This document shows positions 1-8,311 of a DNA stretch of 51,577 nt, in pieces. The notes under the pieces were generated by a model. That model was not told the origin of the DNA and did no database searches. It worked only from the letters and a program-made list of their open reading frames with translations. The position numbers were made by a program, and so were the translations under genes. The DNA comes from an uncultured Bacteroidales bacterium (GTDB taxonomy: Bacteria; Bacteroidota; Bacteroidia; Bacteroidales; Bacteroidaceae). Location: the NCBI GenBank assembly GCA_902775375.1, contig CACYLU010000015.1:1-51577 (forward strand), written 5' to 3'. Position 1 is the first letter of the stretch. Each line of letters begins with the position of its first letter.

Positions 1-331
1 TTCTTCATGGAAGGGCTATGGTATGGATGGCTTGCAGGAACTTTGGGAAACAAGAGACTTGCCTGGCAAAGTAATAGACTTTACTCCTGATGTGGTGACA
101 GACGAGATGCTGCTACAAATAAACCTTGAAGAGGTGGATATGATGATATGCCGAGGAAAAGAGATTAAGAAGTGGTTGTCGATGCATAAAAACAAAGTGA
201 GCCATTATGCCATCCTTGATGACTATGATGATATGCTTCCCGAGCAGATGTCTTATTTTGTGCAGACCAACTATGAGGTGGGTATCAGCAAAGAGGATGC
301 TGATAGGGTGATAGAGATATTGAATAAGTAA
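1..331 (+). CDS. HAD domain (SAK-type) protein, 5' truncated by window edge
   Basis: The frame is open from base 2 through the left edge and ends at TAA 329-331, so the first ATG inside the window (base 23) is internal rather than the start. The visible part begins SSWKGYG and continues with a Leu/Trp-rich helix, LPGKVIDFTP, and near the end AILDDYDDM followed by FVQTNYEVGISKEDADRVIEIL. This order (SSW near motif II, DD in motif IV, then a 'GI/GLT..DA' helix) matches the C-terminal half of the HAD domain found in Swiss Army Knife RNA-repair-type proteins. No catalytic DxD is visible because the N-terminus is outside the window. Substrate unknown. Family call is from memory of the motif pattern and is moderately secure. 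Confidence 0.6.
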   Translation, partial: SSWKGYGMDGLQELWETRDLPGKVIDFTPDVVTDEMLLQINLEEVDMMICRGKEIKKWLSMHKNKVSHYAILDDYDDMLPEQMSYFVQTNYEVGISKEDADRVIEILNK

Positions 332-338
332 AAATTTT

Positions 339-485
339 ATGATAATCTACGAAAGCAAGAAACCATATAATGATAAATTGTTTGGGTCTTCAGATCCATT
401 CATGTTTGCATTGGGCTTGGCGTTTTTAATCGTTATGCTTGTTTATTGGAGTGGGGCATTCATCTATAAAAAGATTAGATCGTGA
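339..485 (+). CDS. small single-pass membrane protein, 48 aa
   Basis: A 48-codon ORF starts 7 bases after the HAD gene stop, so it is probably co-transcribed with it. It has a short polar N-terminus containing YESKKPYND, one hydrophobic stretch at about residues 20-43 (FMFALGLAFLIVMLVYWSG) and a basic tail KKIRS, which suggests a single transmembrane helix with the C-terminus inside. I do not recognise a family. The clean membrane topology and operon-like spacing favour a real gene, but ORFs this short also arise by chance. Confidence 0.4.
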   Translation: MIIYESKKPYNDKLFGSSDPFMFALGLAFLIVMLVYWSGAFIYKKIRS

Positions 486-547
486 AGCATAGCAATCATA
501 TATTGAGAATTGTGGCAATCGCATTTATTGCCATACTGGTATTATAG
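482..547 (+). CDS. very short hydrophobic ORF overlapping the previous stop (doubtful)
   Basis: A GTG codon overlaps the previous stop as GTGA and opens 21 codons: four polar or basic residues (KHSN) and then an uninterrupted hydrophobic helix (ILRIVAIAFIAILVLL) to TAG 545-547. Its end overlaps the stop of the convergent DUF4434 gene by 6 bases. It could be a tiny translationally coupled membrane peptide, the remnant of a longer gene cut off at this junction, or chance. Low confidence. Confidence 0.15.
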   Translation: MKHSNHILRIVAIAFIAILVL

Positions 548-1609
548 CCCAAAGTACTCGCGGTATCTGTCGTACAGGTGGCCTGCTTGCAGATAGGCCG
601 ACTGCGGACTCATGAAGTGGGAGAACTCAAAAGTGATGGCTTTGTCGTAGCCACAACGCTTGGCGGCTTCCAACTTCAGACGAAGCTTGTCGAACTTGAT
701 GGGGAAGAACTTGATGGGCATGTCGCGGTCAAAGCTCTCGGCATTGGTCCAGCACTGCATACCGTAACGGTCGGCCAACTTCTTGTTGACGGTAAAGAAT
801 GCGTCCAACTCGTTGTAGTCGATGTGACCGTCTTGGAAAGCACAGGCATCTACCACTTCGTGTATGCCGTCGAATATCTCATCCCACTCGCGTTCGTGCT
901 GCTCGACTGACACAGCATTCTCTTTGGTCAGGGCACTGCCTGCTGCCTCTACGGCTTTCTTGCCATCTATCCACGGGGAGATGAAGGTGGGGAGGCCACC
1001 TGACACTTCCTTGCATTGCTTTCCCATGTCATAGAAGGTCTGTACGGCGCCTTTGGTGTTGCGTGAGATTTCGGTACTGATGTACCAGCCTCCGAAACTC
1101 TTGTGACGGGTGCCGTAATCGTTCCACACTTCCTCAATGACATATTTGTTACGTTCTACTTCCATCGACATATCGCCTGTGTCCCAGTAATGTCCGCTGT
1201 CGTATAGTTCGAAGTAGAACTGCATGTCGTATTTGTCAGCCAGGCGAAGGAACAGTTCCAGCAAATCGACCGATGGCATGTAGCAACCTTGACTTATCAG
1301 GTATTTGGAGGGGTAGGTGATGAATTTGCGATAGCCCGAGCGTATCATGATGACTGTGTCAATGCCGATGGCCTTCATGTACTGGAAATCGCGATCCCAC
1401 TCCTTTGCTCCCCAGTTCTGATGGGGGATGTCGTGTGATATCTCATCGAGAAAAGTACCAGTAATCTTGAGTCCATTATCTCTAATAATCAAATCTTTGC
1501 CATCTAGATGCTGTGGCTCTGTCGATGGCTGTGGCTGCTGACATCCGCTCATGATGGCAGCACCACTTACCACAGCCATATTCCTGATAAAATCTCTACG
1601 GTTGCTCAT
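542..1609 (-). CDS. DUF4434-type lipoprotein, putative TIM-barrel glycoside hydrolase-like protein
   Basis: 355 aa. The N-terminus MSNRRDFIRNMAVVSG has a twin-arginine-like RRDF start and then a lipobox-like IMSGC (Cys22), so export and lipid anchoring are likely. The body has the DUF4434 pattern: 'GTFLDEISHDIPHQNWGAKEWDRDFQYMKAIGIDTVIM' (in parts), FYFELYDSGHYW, a WYISTEI strand with a candidate acidic catalytic residue, and AITFEFSHFM near the end. These fit a (beta/alpha)8 glycosidase-like fold acting on unknown glycans. It lies 32 bases downstream of the esterase on the same strand, so the two are probably one polysaccharide-related operon. No SusC/SusD pair is visible nearby. The enzymatic role is inferred from the fold only. 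Confidence 0.7.
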   Translation of the reverse strand: MSNRRDFIRNMAVVSGAAIMSGCQQPQPSTEPQHLDGKDLIIRDNGLKITGTFLDEISHDIPHQNWGAKEWDRDFQYMKAIGIDTVIMIRSGYRKFITYPSKYLISQGCYMPSVDLLELFLRLADKYDMQFYFELYDSGHYWDTGDMSMEVERNKYVIEEVWNDYGTRHKSFGGWYISTEISRNTKGAVQTFYDMGKQCKEVSGGLPTFISPWIDGKKAVEAAGSALTKENAVSVEQHEREWDEIFDGIHEVVDACAFQDGHIDYNELDAFFTVNKKLADRYGMQCWTNAESFDRDMPIKFFPIKFDKLRLKLEAAKRCGYDKAITFEFSHFMSPQSAYLQAGHLYDRYREYFGL

Positions 1610-1641
1610 TGCTGTTGCGGGTTGGGTTGAACTGAGTTATT

Positions 1642-2763
1642 TTATTTGAACAATCTTGGTGCAAAGTCCTTCAGGTTGTTGCGCCAGGTGCTCCAAGTGT
1701 GACCTGTCTGGTATGGCTCGCTATACTCGTAGTGGATGCCATACTTGTCGAAGATCTTGTTGGTGTTGGTGCCACTGCGGTAGGTGATGTCGGTAGGACC
1801 TCCCTGGGTGTGGACAAACATCTTGAAGCTCTTGTTGATTATGGCTGCATTCTCCTTGAGGTGGAAGCGCTCGGCCTGCTGCTCGTAGTCAATGTTAGGG
1901 TTGAAGCCACTGCTGAGCACCATGACATAGCTGAACTTGTCGATGTTCTGTAGACAGACCTCGAGTGTCTGGATGCCACCCATCGAGAGGCCTCCGATGG
2001 CACGGTGGTCCTTGTCGGTGAGGCAACGGTAGTTGCTCTCGATAAATGGGATGATGCTGCCCATCAGGTCGTTAGTGAAGTTGTCCATGAGGTCGCTCAT
2101 GTCTCTCTTCTGTGCAGGGATATTGGCATTGGGCATCACCACAATCATAGGCTTGATCTTGCCTTCGGCCAACAGGTTGTCGAGGATGAAGCCTGCCCGT
2201 CCTACGGTAGGCCAGCCGTTGTCGGTGTCGCCTCCGCCATGAATCAGGTAGAATACTGGCAACTTCTCCTTTGAAGTTTCATAACCTGCTGGTGTCCACA
2301 CATGCAAGCGACGGGTGGTGTTCAACACCTTGCTATGGTAATAGCGTTGAGCCATTGCGCCATGAGGCACATCTTTCATGGCATCGAACTCGGTACCGTC
2401 ACCAATCTCGGCAATGGCCGATGTCTCGCTGGCCAAAGGCCCCTTAGGGTCATAAACATTCAGTCCGTCCACCACGAAGTGATAGCGGTAGGTGCCTGGC
2501 TTGACATCCTTGACGGTGATGTTCCACACGCCATTGGGGTTCTCCTTCACCTCGGGCTGTGCACCCCAGGGCACTACATCGCCTGCCACTGACACCGTAC
2601 GGGCTTTGGGGGCATAGATGCTGAACACTACACTGCCATCAGCCTGTCGGCGAACAGACTGCAAGGTATCGTTAGGGGTAGGGGTGCGCTGAAATTGTGC
2701 ACTGGCAGTAATAATACTGCCGAAAGCCATGAGGGCTACTAAAATAAAAGAGGTGTATTTCAT
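1642..2763 (-). CDS. exported CE1-family esterase with N-terminal CBM48-like domain
   Basis: 373 aa. A Sec signal peptide (MKYTSFILVALMAFGSIITASAQ) comes first. Residues of about 35-125 form an immunoglobulin-like E-set/CBM48 domain (VFSIYAPKARTVSVAGDV...GTYRYHFVVDGL.VYDP), as in xylan and feruloyl esterases. The alpha/beta-hydrolase domain has LPVFYLIHGGGDTDNGW (oxyanion region), the nucleophile elbow GLSMGG, and a late HTWSTWR that supplies the catalytic His. The family removes acetyl or feruloyl groups from plant polysaccharides. It is the first gene of a two-gene unit with the DUF4434 lipoprotein, read from the TATCTTTGC promoter at 2788-2796. Esterase fold is secure; the precise substrate is not. 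Confidence 0.85.
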   Translation of the reverse strand: MKYTSFILVALMAFGSIITASAQFQRTPTPNDTLQSVRRQADGSVVFSIYAPKARTVSVAGDVVPWGAQPEVKENPNGVWNITVKDVKPGTYRYHFVVDGLNVYDPKGPLASETSAIAEIGDGTEFDAMKDVPHGAMAQRYYHSKVLNTTRRLHVWTPAGYETSKEKLPVFYLIHGGGDTDNGWPTVGRAGFILDNLLAEGKIKPMIVVMPNANIPAQKRDMSDLMDNFTNDLMGSIIPFIESNYRCLTDKDHRAIGGLSMGGIQTLEVCLQNIDKFSYVMVLSSGFNPNIDYEQQAERFHLKENAAIINKSFKMFVHTQGGPTDITYRSGTNTNKIFDKYGIHYEYSEPYQTGHTWSTWRNNLKDFAPRLFK

Positions 2764-2787
2764 GATATGTACTGTTTATTATTTTTA

Positions 2788-2796
2788 GCAAAGATA
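2788..2796 (-). promoter_or_regulatory. -7 promoter element (TATCTTTGC) for the esterase operon
   Basis: On the minus strand TATCTTTGC matches the Bacteroidota TAnnTTTG element and lies about 25 bases before the esterase ATG. It forms the edge of the first copy of the duplicated repeat at 2790-2920. Confidence 0.55.
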
Positions 2797-2920
2797 GTGC
2801 AAGCCGAAAACAGAACAAAATAAATTTATTTATTTTTTATGTTGAGGCGAAGCCTATGTTATCTAAAGATAGTGCAAATCGAAAGGAGAACAAAATAAGT
2901 TTATTTATTTTTTATGTTGA
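2790..2920. repeat. two 56-bp direct repeat copies, 75-bp period, carrying a promoter element
   Basis: Copies at 2790-2845 and 2865-2920 differ at 5 of 56 positions. Each starts AAAGATAGTGCAA and ends TTTATTTATTTTTTATGTTGA, with an internal AT-rich palindrome. The spacer 2846-2864 reads GGCGAAGCCTATGTTATCT. The copy nearer the esterase supplies its -7 element; the distal copy has a degraded one (TATCTTTAG). I recall similar AAAGATAGTGCAAGCCGA elements scattered in Bacteroides and Prevotella intergenic regions; that is memory, not a search. Confidence 0.75.
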
Positions 2921-2936
2921 CTAATTATTTTGCATC

Positions 2937-2988
2937 AATACCTACTAATGGTGAAGGGCCATCTGGCTTTTAGCTAATAGTAGGTATT
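2937..2988. promoter_or_regulatory. inverted repeat with 11-bp perfect arms upstream of the porin/cytochrome operon
   Basis: AATACCTACTA (2937-2947) pairs perfectly with TAGTAGGTATT (2978-2988) across a 30-base loop that has its own small GCCA-TC-TGGC palindrome. It is followed by a T-rich run (TTCGTTTTGTTT). It lies just before the TAATTTTG element at 3010. It may be an operator or, if transcription starts further upstream, an RNA hairpin. Confidence 0.45.
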
Positions 2989-3009
2989 TCGTTTTGTTTA
3001 GAATGGTTC

Positions 3010-3017
3010 TAATTTTG
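3010..3017 (+). promoter_or_regulatory. -7 promoter element (TAATTTTG) of the envelope operon
   Basis: TAATTTTGC matches TAnnTTTG and ends 25 bases before the porin ATG at 3042. The -33 element is weak: the nearest TTTG (2993-2996) is too close, which suggests activator dependence or a different regulation mode. Confidence 0.45.
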
Positions 3018-3041
3018 CAGTGAATTTTTATTACCAGAGTT

Positions 3042-4385
3042 ATGTATAGAATAATTACTGCATTTGTGTTGGCTTTTCTGCCATTGACAATGCTCTTTTC
3101 GCAAGATGGAAGAAATGAAGAATACCAGTCTGTTACTTCAGAGTATAACGGCGATTGGCGTTTCCGTTTCGGTGGCTATGGCGAGATGTATGCCAGCTGG
3201 AAAGACTACGGACTGAACCGCTGGAGTGGTTCGACAGTAGGCAACAGCAAGAAGAACCATGCCGAGATTGCCATTCCTCGTTTCGTGCTGGCACTCGACT
3301 ATAAGCTTTCTCCCAAATGGATATTAGGTGCTGAGATAGAGTTTGAATCAGGTGGTGTAGGTACTGCCTATGAACTGGAAACTGGCACCGGTAGTGAGAA
3401 TGGCGAGTATGAACAGGAGTTTGAGAAGGGTGGTGAGGTTGCACTGGAGCAGTTTCATATCACTCGCCTGATTGCTCGCGAGTTTAATGTTCGTGTGGGG
3501 CACTTGGTACTGCCTGTGGGTTTGACCAATGGACATCATGAGCCAGTGAACTTCTTCGGCACCACGCGCCCAGAGGGTGAAACCACCATCTTCCCTTCTA
3601 CTTGGCATGAGACAGGTATCTCATTCTTCGGAACAGTAGGTAAGGGTTATGGCACTTTCAACTATCAGGCTATGATTGTGGCTGGCTTGAATCCCAACGG
3701 CTTCAGTAAGTACGACTGGGTGAAAGGTGGTCGTCAGAACCTTTTTGAACTCGACAACTTTACATCACCTGCATGGATTGCCCGCTTGGACTATGTGGGT
3801 GTGCCAGGATTGCGCATCGGTGGTTCGTTCTATTTCATCAACGATGCTGGAGGCAATGCAGATAAACTCAATACTTATGCTTCTTTAGGCAAGATTCCTG
3901 TACGCATCTGGAACATCGATGGTGAGTATGTGAATAAGTATTTTATTCTAAGAGGTAATTTCATCAGTGGTCATGTGGGTCATGCTGCAGGTATTACCCG
4001 TATCAACAACAGCTATTCGAAGTTGTCGCCCTATGGCCGTAAAGCACCCTTTGCATCTGGGGCACTGACCTATAGCGCTGACCTGGGTGTGCGTGTGAAG
4101 TCATTTATTAAGAATGAGAAATTCCCTGATATCATCCCATTTGCACACTATGAGTATTACAACCCTCAGCAGGTGATGGATGCTGGTCAGACAGCTGACG
4201 AGCGTTGCCAAGTGAGCATGTGGCGCATGGGCTTGAACTGGGAACCTCTGCCTAATCTGGTAGTAAAGGCCGACTTTACCACTCGCCAGATTGGTACACA
4301 GAAAGTATTTGGCACAACTCGCTTCAATAGTGAGAATGAGTTCAATATCGGCATCGCATATGCTGGATGGTTCTTTAAACGTTGA
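3042..4385 (+). CDS. outer-membrane beta-barrel porin
   Basis: 447 aa. A signal peptide (MYRIITAFVLAFLPLTMLFSQ) precedes a mature protein rich in alternating aromatic and polar strands: FRFGGYGEMYASWKDYG at the start, RFVLALDYKLSPKWILGAEIEFE, RVGHLVLPVGLTNGHHEPVNFFGT, and a terminal strand FNIGIAYAGWFFKR with aromatic residues near the C-terminus, as expected for a barrel. Motifs such as 'vRvGhlvlPvGltn.hHeP..F.g..RP' are typical of Bacteroidota porins related to the phosphate-selective porin group. First gene of a six-gene plus-strand operon; only 27 bases separate it from the imelysin gene. Probably passes a small ligand or metal complex to the periplasmic lipoproteins encoded next; the ligand is not shown by sequence. 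Confidence 0.75.
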   Translation: MYRIITAFVLAFLPLTMLFSQDGRNEEYQSVTSEYNGDWRFRFGGYGEMYASWKDYGLNRWSGSTVGNSKKNHAEIAIPRFVLALDYKLSPKWILGAEIEFESGGVGTAYELETGTGSENGEYEQEFEKGGEVALEQFHITRLIAREFNVRVGHLVLPVGLTNGHHEPVNFFGTTRPEGETTIFPSTWHETGISFFGTVGKGYGTFNYQAMIVAGLNPNGFSKYDWVKGGRQNLFELDNFTSPAWIARLDYVGVPGLRIGGSFYFINDAGGNADKLNTYASLGKIPVRIWNIDGEYVNKYFILRGNFISGHVGHAAGITRINNSYSKLSPYGRKAPFASGALTYSADLGVRVKSFIKNEKFPDIIPFAHYEYYNPQQVMDAGQTADERCQVSMWRMGLNWEPLPNLVVKADFTTRQIGTQKVFGTTRFNSENEFNIGIAYAGWFFKR

Positions 4386-4412
4386 TTATTAACAATTTAA
4401 AACAATACAATT

Positions 4413-5624
4413 ATGAAGAAAGTTGTTTACAGTATGATGGCATTTGCTATGGCATTTGCATTTGCTGCTTGTGGTAGTGATAAGAATGATCCTTCACCAT
4501 CACCTTCACCAACTCCGACACCGATTCCAACTCCGACAGCATCAGTGACCGAGGCTGACCTCGATGCTGCAGTGGCTCAGTATGTGGATGGTGTTGTGCT
4601 GCCTACTTACAAGGCTTTGGCTGAGAATAACGAAGCATTGAACAATGCTGTTGAGCAATTCCGTAAAGTTCCATCTGACGCAGCTTTTGAAGATGTGGCT
4701 AACGCTTGGTTGGATTCACGTGAACCTTGGGAGTCAAGCGAAGCATTCCTGTTTGGTCCTGTAGCCGACAAAGGTCTGGACCCCAATATGGATAGCTGGC
4801 CACTTGACCAGGTATCTATCGTTGCTATCCTGAACTCAGCCGACTGGGCTGCTCTGGAGTGGACAGGCGACTATGACGAGGATGACGAGAATATCGAGGC
4901 AGTGCAGAGCGTTCGTGGTTTCCACACGCTGGAGTACCTGACATTCAAGGATGGTAAGCCTCGTACAGTGAGCGCTAAGACAGGATCTACTGACCCTAAC
5001 ACATTGGAATATGCTGATGCCAACAAGGATGCATGGGCTAACTATATGCAGGCTGTAGCTGCCCTGTTGCGTGCCGATGCCAATACATTATATAAAGATT
5101 GGAATGAATCTTATAATGGCGGTAAGAGCTATGCTGATATTTTCAAGGCTCATGATGGTACCGAAGGCTTTAACAGTGCTATCAACTGCATCGAGCAGAT
5201 TATCGATGGTTGCGCTGATATCGCCAGTGAGGTGGGTGCATCAAAGATTGGTGACCCTGTGGGCCTGTATGAGGATGGAAAGACACAGGAGGCTCTTTAT
5301 GCTGTTGAGTCTTGGTACAGCTGGCACTCTCGCGATGACTATACCAATAATATATATTCTATCCGCAATGCATATTATGGTTCACTGGATGGTAGCGTGA
5401 ACGCCAACTCAATATCTGCTTTGGTGAAGAAGGTGGATGAGGCTTTCGATACCAAAGTGAAGAATGCCATCCAGGCTGCAGCTGATGCCATTCAGGCAAT
5501 CCCACAGCCATTCCGTAATAACATTGACAGTAGCGAGGCTAAGGCAGCTATGGATGCATGTGGCGATTTGGAATCACTGCTGACAGATGAGCTGAAGCCA
5601 TTTATGCAAAAGATTCTGGACTAA
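4413..5624 (+). CDS. imelysin-family (M75-like) lipoprotein
   Basis: 403 aa. Lipoprotein signal with lipobox AFAAC (Cys20), then a Ser/Pro/Thr-Pro low-complexity tether at residues 27-43 coded by near-repeating hexamers. The alpha-helical imelysin domain follows, with the diagnostic GxHxxE motif as GFHTLE (His171, Glu174) and paired helical halves (DAAVAQYVDGVVLPTYKAL...; WANYMQAVAALLRAD...). Imelysin-like proteins (IrpA, ICMP, the EfeO domain) are implicated in iron uptake, and a Bacteroides ovatus member has a known structure. Followed directly by the di-haem gene (stop TAA abuts ATG), an association also seen with imelysin and DUF1111 genes in other Gram-negatives. Iron linkage is inference from family and context. 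Confidence 0.9.
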   Translation: MKKVVYSMMAFAMAFAFAACGSDKNDPSPSPSPTPTPIPTPTASVTEADLDAAVAQYVDGVVLPTYKALAENNEALNNAVEQFRKVPSDAAFEDVANAWLDSREPWESSEAFLFGPVADKGLDPNMDSWPLDQVSIVAILNSADWAALEWTGDYDEDDENIEAVQSVRGFHTLEYLTFKDGKPRTVSAKTGSTDPNTLEYADANKDAWANYMQAVAALLRADANTLYKDWNESYNGGKSYADIFKAHDGTEGFNSAINCIEQIIDGCADIASEVGASKIGDPVGLYEDGKTQEALYAVESWYSWHSRDDYTNNIYSIRNAYYGSLDGSVNANSISALVKKVDEAFDTKVKNAIQAAADAIQAIPQPFRNNIDSSEAKAAMDACGDLESLLTDELKPFMQKILD

Positions 5625-7067
5625 ATGATGGAAAAGTGGTTTCGATTAATATTAGGACTTTCTGCTACATGGTTGGTGGCCTCATGTGATGAGGTAGGCG
5701 ACCAGATTGTAGCAACAGATATTGATGTTCCGGCTGGCTATGCATTGTCAGCTGGGACATCTACTGTTTTTTTCAATTCAGCAGTGGCCTATGACCAGCC
5801 TGCCAAGTGGGTGAGTGGGGTGTATGACACACGCTTCACTCGCGGTGACCGTTTGTATGATAACGTAAAGAGTACTAATAATAATGGTCATAATGGTGGC
5901 TTGGGTCCTGTGTATGCAGGTTTCTCCTGTGGCAGTTGCCACAGGAATGCAGGACGAACAGAGCCTACGCTTTGGACACAAGGCGGATCGGGAACATATG
6001 GCTTTACTTCTGCATTGATTTATATCACCCGCAAGAATGGTGCTTTCTTCCAGGATTACGGGCGTGTGATTCACGATAACGCCATCTATGGTGTAGAGCC
6101 CGAGGGCAAACTCAGGGTGACCTATGACTTTGAGACATTCGAGTTTCCTGATGGCGAGAAATACGAACTGGCCAAACCTAACTATGAGATTTATGAATGG
6201 TATGCTGATAGCATTGCTCCAGAGGACTTGTTCTGCACCGTGCGCATCCCTTTGCGCCACGTAGGTATGGGCCAGATCATGGCGATTGACCGTAATGAGA
6301 TTGAGGCTTTGGCCCGTCAGAGCAACTACCCAGAGTTTGGTATCAGTGGCAAGGCTAACTATATCAATGAACGTGGGAAAAGGCAATTGGGCCTTTCAGG
6401 CAACAAAGCGCAACATGCCGACCTTACTGTGGAACTGGGCTTCAGTAGCGATATGGGTATGACCAATAGTCGCTATCCAGAGGAAATTAGTGAGGGACAA
6501 CGCCAAATCAATCAAGGCAGTATGATGGGACTGCTCTATGACCAGCTGGATGTATCTACCGAAGATATGGAGGATGTGGATCTGTATATGCAGAGTCTGG
6601 GTGTGCCAGCCCGAAGGAACGTAAATGACCCCAGGGTGATTCATGGCGAACAAATGTTCTATAAAGCTTCTTGTCAGTTGTGCCACACCGTAACACTTCA
6701 TACACAGCCACGAGGCTCAACGTTGCTGAATGGCACAGAGCTGCCTTGGCTGGGTAGTCAGGTGATTCATCCTTATTCCGACTTCCTGTTGCACGACATG
6801 GGCTCTGAAATTATGGGTGTTGGTCTGAACGACAACTATGTCAGTGGATTGGCACAGGGCAATGAGTGGCGTACCACACCTCTTTGGGGGGTAGGTCTGC
6901 AACAGAAGGTGAACGGACATACTTACTTTTTGCACGATGGTCGTGCACGCAATTTTGTCGAAGCCATTATGTGGCACGGTGGCGAAGGAGAGGCTTCGAA
7001 GAACATTTTCAAGAATATGACGAAAGAGGAGCGAGACGATTTGGTTGAGTTCTTAAAATCACTTTAA
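5625..7067 (+). CDS. di-haem DUF1111-family (COG3488, thiol oxidoreductase-like) lipoprotein
   Basis: 480 aa. The lipobox is LVASC (Cys21). Two c-type haem-binding motifs are visible, CGSCH at residues 102-106 and CQLCH at 350-354, separated by a domain with the family's conserved blocks (GFSCGSCHRNAGRTE, HGEQMFYKASCQLCH, and a C-terminal 'WRTTPLWGVG...FLHDGRARNFVEAIMWHGGE'). The latter resembles the active-site region of MauG/CcpA-like di-haem proteins. It is predicted to sit in the periplasm or on the outer membrane and move electrons. The start is ATGATG immediately after the imelysin stop; either Met is possible. Gut Bacteroidales carry few c-type cytochromes, so maturation genes must lie elsewhere in the genome. 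Confidence 0.85.
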   Translation: MMEKWFRLILGLSATWLVASCDEVGDQIVATDIDVPAGYALSAGTSTVFFNSAVAYDQPAKWVSGVYDTRFTRGDRLYDNVKSTNNNGHNGGLGPVYAGFSCGSCHRNAGRTEPTLWTQGGSGTYGFTSALIYITRKNGAFFQDYGRVIHDNAIYGVEPEGKLRVTYDFETFEFPDGEKYELAKPNYEIYEWYADSIAPEDLFCTVRIPLRHVGMGQIMAIDRNEIEALARQSNYPEFGISGKANYINERGKRQLGLSGNKAQHADLTVELGFSSDMGMTNSRYPEEISEGQRQINQGSMMGLLYDQLDVSTEDMEDVDLYMQSLGVPARRNVNDPRVIHGEQMFYKASCQLCHTVTLHTQPRGSTLLNGTELPWLGSQVIHPYSDFLLHDMGSEIMGVGLNDNYVSGLAQGNEWRTTPLWGVGLQQKVNGHTYFLHDGRARNFVEAIMWHGGEGEASKNIFKNMTKEERDDLVEFLKSL

Positions 7068-7072
7068 TAAAA

Positions 7073-8287
7073 ATGATAATGAGAAAATTTTTATTAGCTA
7101 TAGCTGTACTGTTCATGCCATTGGCCGCTATGGCACAATATGAAGAAGATACCGACAACGGTGTGGTATCGCTGGCAGGTAGGGAAGGTTTCTCTATCGC
7201 AACCAAGAAGGGAGATTTTGTGTTTAAGCCTTATCTGCTTATGCAGGCGGCTGGTAAGTTTAACTATTATGATGACGAGGGCCTGGATAAGGCCTACAAT
7301 CAGGATAACGTGGCTAACTCGGGCTTCTCTATCCCTTATGCTGTGCTTGGTTTCACAGGTAAGGCGTTTGATAAGCTGACTTTTAACCTGAGCATCAATG
7401 CTGCTGGCAGTGGTGGTGCATTGTTGCAGCAGGTATGGTTTGACTATGCTTTCAGTGAGAAGTTTGCCATTCGTGCAGGTAAATTCAAGACACCTTTCAC
7501 CCATGCGTACCTCACTACCTTAGGAGAGACGCTGATGCCTGTATTGCCTACATCACTCACAGCACCAGTGATATTGCCACATGCTCTGAATGCGGTGAAT
7601 CCTAATTTCGGTACTGGTTTTGATTTAGGTATCGAGGTTCATGGTTTATTAAATAAGGTAGGTTATGAAGTGGGTATCTTCAACGGTACTGGAGCTTCTG
7701 TCAATACAGCCGGCAAGACTTTTAGCGACGATTGGCACATCCCTTCCATGCTTTATTCTGGTCGCCTCACCTATATGCCTAAAGGTGTGATGCCTGCTAC
7801 CCAAGGCAATCCGAAACGCTTGAATGAGGACAAGATTTTGTTTGGTGCTTCGGCATCGCTGAACGTTGAGAGCGAGAGTGAGAGTACCAATGATTTTCGT
7901 GCTGGTTTGGAATTTGCGATGCTGAAAGGCAGACTCTATCTGGCTGCTGAGGCATATTACATGCATGTAGGTTTTACCAACCGCATGAAGATTGATGATG
8001 GTTTCAACTATTGGGGTGGCTATGTGCAGGCTGGCTACTTTGTGGCACCTCGTGTGCAGGCTGCGTTGCGATATGATTTCATGGACCGTAACGGCACTGA
8101 TGCCAAAGGATTGCTGAATATGCCAGCTGTGGGCATCAACTATTTCTTCCCCAACAGTAATGTGAAGTTGCAAGCTATGTATCAGTATATTGGTCGTACT
8201 GGACACGCTACTCAGTTGGATCGTGATATTGACGACCTCGGACTGGCTACTCATTCAGCAACTGTGATGCTTCAGTATTCTTTCTGA
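7073..8287 (+). CDS. porin O/P-type outer-membrane protein
   Basis: 404 aa. Signal peptide MIMRKFLLAIAVLFMPLAAMAQ, then a barrel with the phosphate-selective porin O and P pattern: FVFKPYLLMQAAGKFNYY, GFTGKAFDKLTFNLSINAAGSG, VWFDYAFSEKFAIRAGKFKTPFT, YEVGIFNGTGASVN, ALRYDFMDRNG..., and a terminal strand ending in VMLQYSF with C-terminal Phe, the classic outer-membrane assembly signal. Five bases follow the di-haem gene stop, so it belongs to the same transcript. Despite the family name, binding of phosphate is not shown; in this operon transport of an iron complex or redox-active compound is as plausible. Confidence 0.85.
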   Translation: MIMRKFLLAIAVLFMPLAAMAQYEEDTDNGVVSLAGREGFSIATKKGDFVFKPYLLMQAAGKFNYYDDEGLDKAYNQDNVANSGFSIPYAVLGFTGKAFDKLTFNLSINAAGSGGALLQQVWFDYAFSEKFAIRAGKFKTPFTHAYLTTLGETLMPVLPTSLTAPVILPHALNAVNPNFGTGFDLGIEVHGLLNKVGYEVGIFNGTGASVNTAGKTFSDDWHIPSMLYSGRLTYMPKGVMPATQGNPKRLNEDKILFGASASLNVESESESTNDFRAGLEFAMLKGRLYLAAEAYYMHVGFTNRMKIDDGFNYWGGYVQAGYFVAPRVQAALRYDFMDRNGTDAKGLLNMPAVGINYFFPNSNVKLQAMYQYIGRTGHATQLDRDIDDLGLATHSATVMLQYSF

Positions 8288-8311
8288 TGACAGACAAAGG
8301 ACTATTTCATT

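Noticed and set aside
4485-4545. Phase-variable repeat in the imelysin gene
   Set aside because: The near-repeating hexamers (CCAACTCCGACA-like) keep the frame when copies are gained or lost and are imperfect, so they look like a plain Pro/Thr tether, not an on/off switch.
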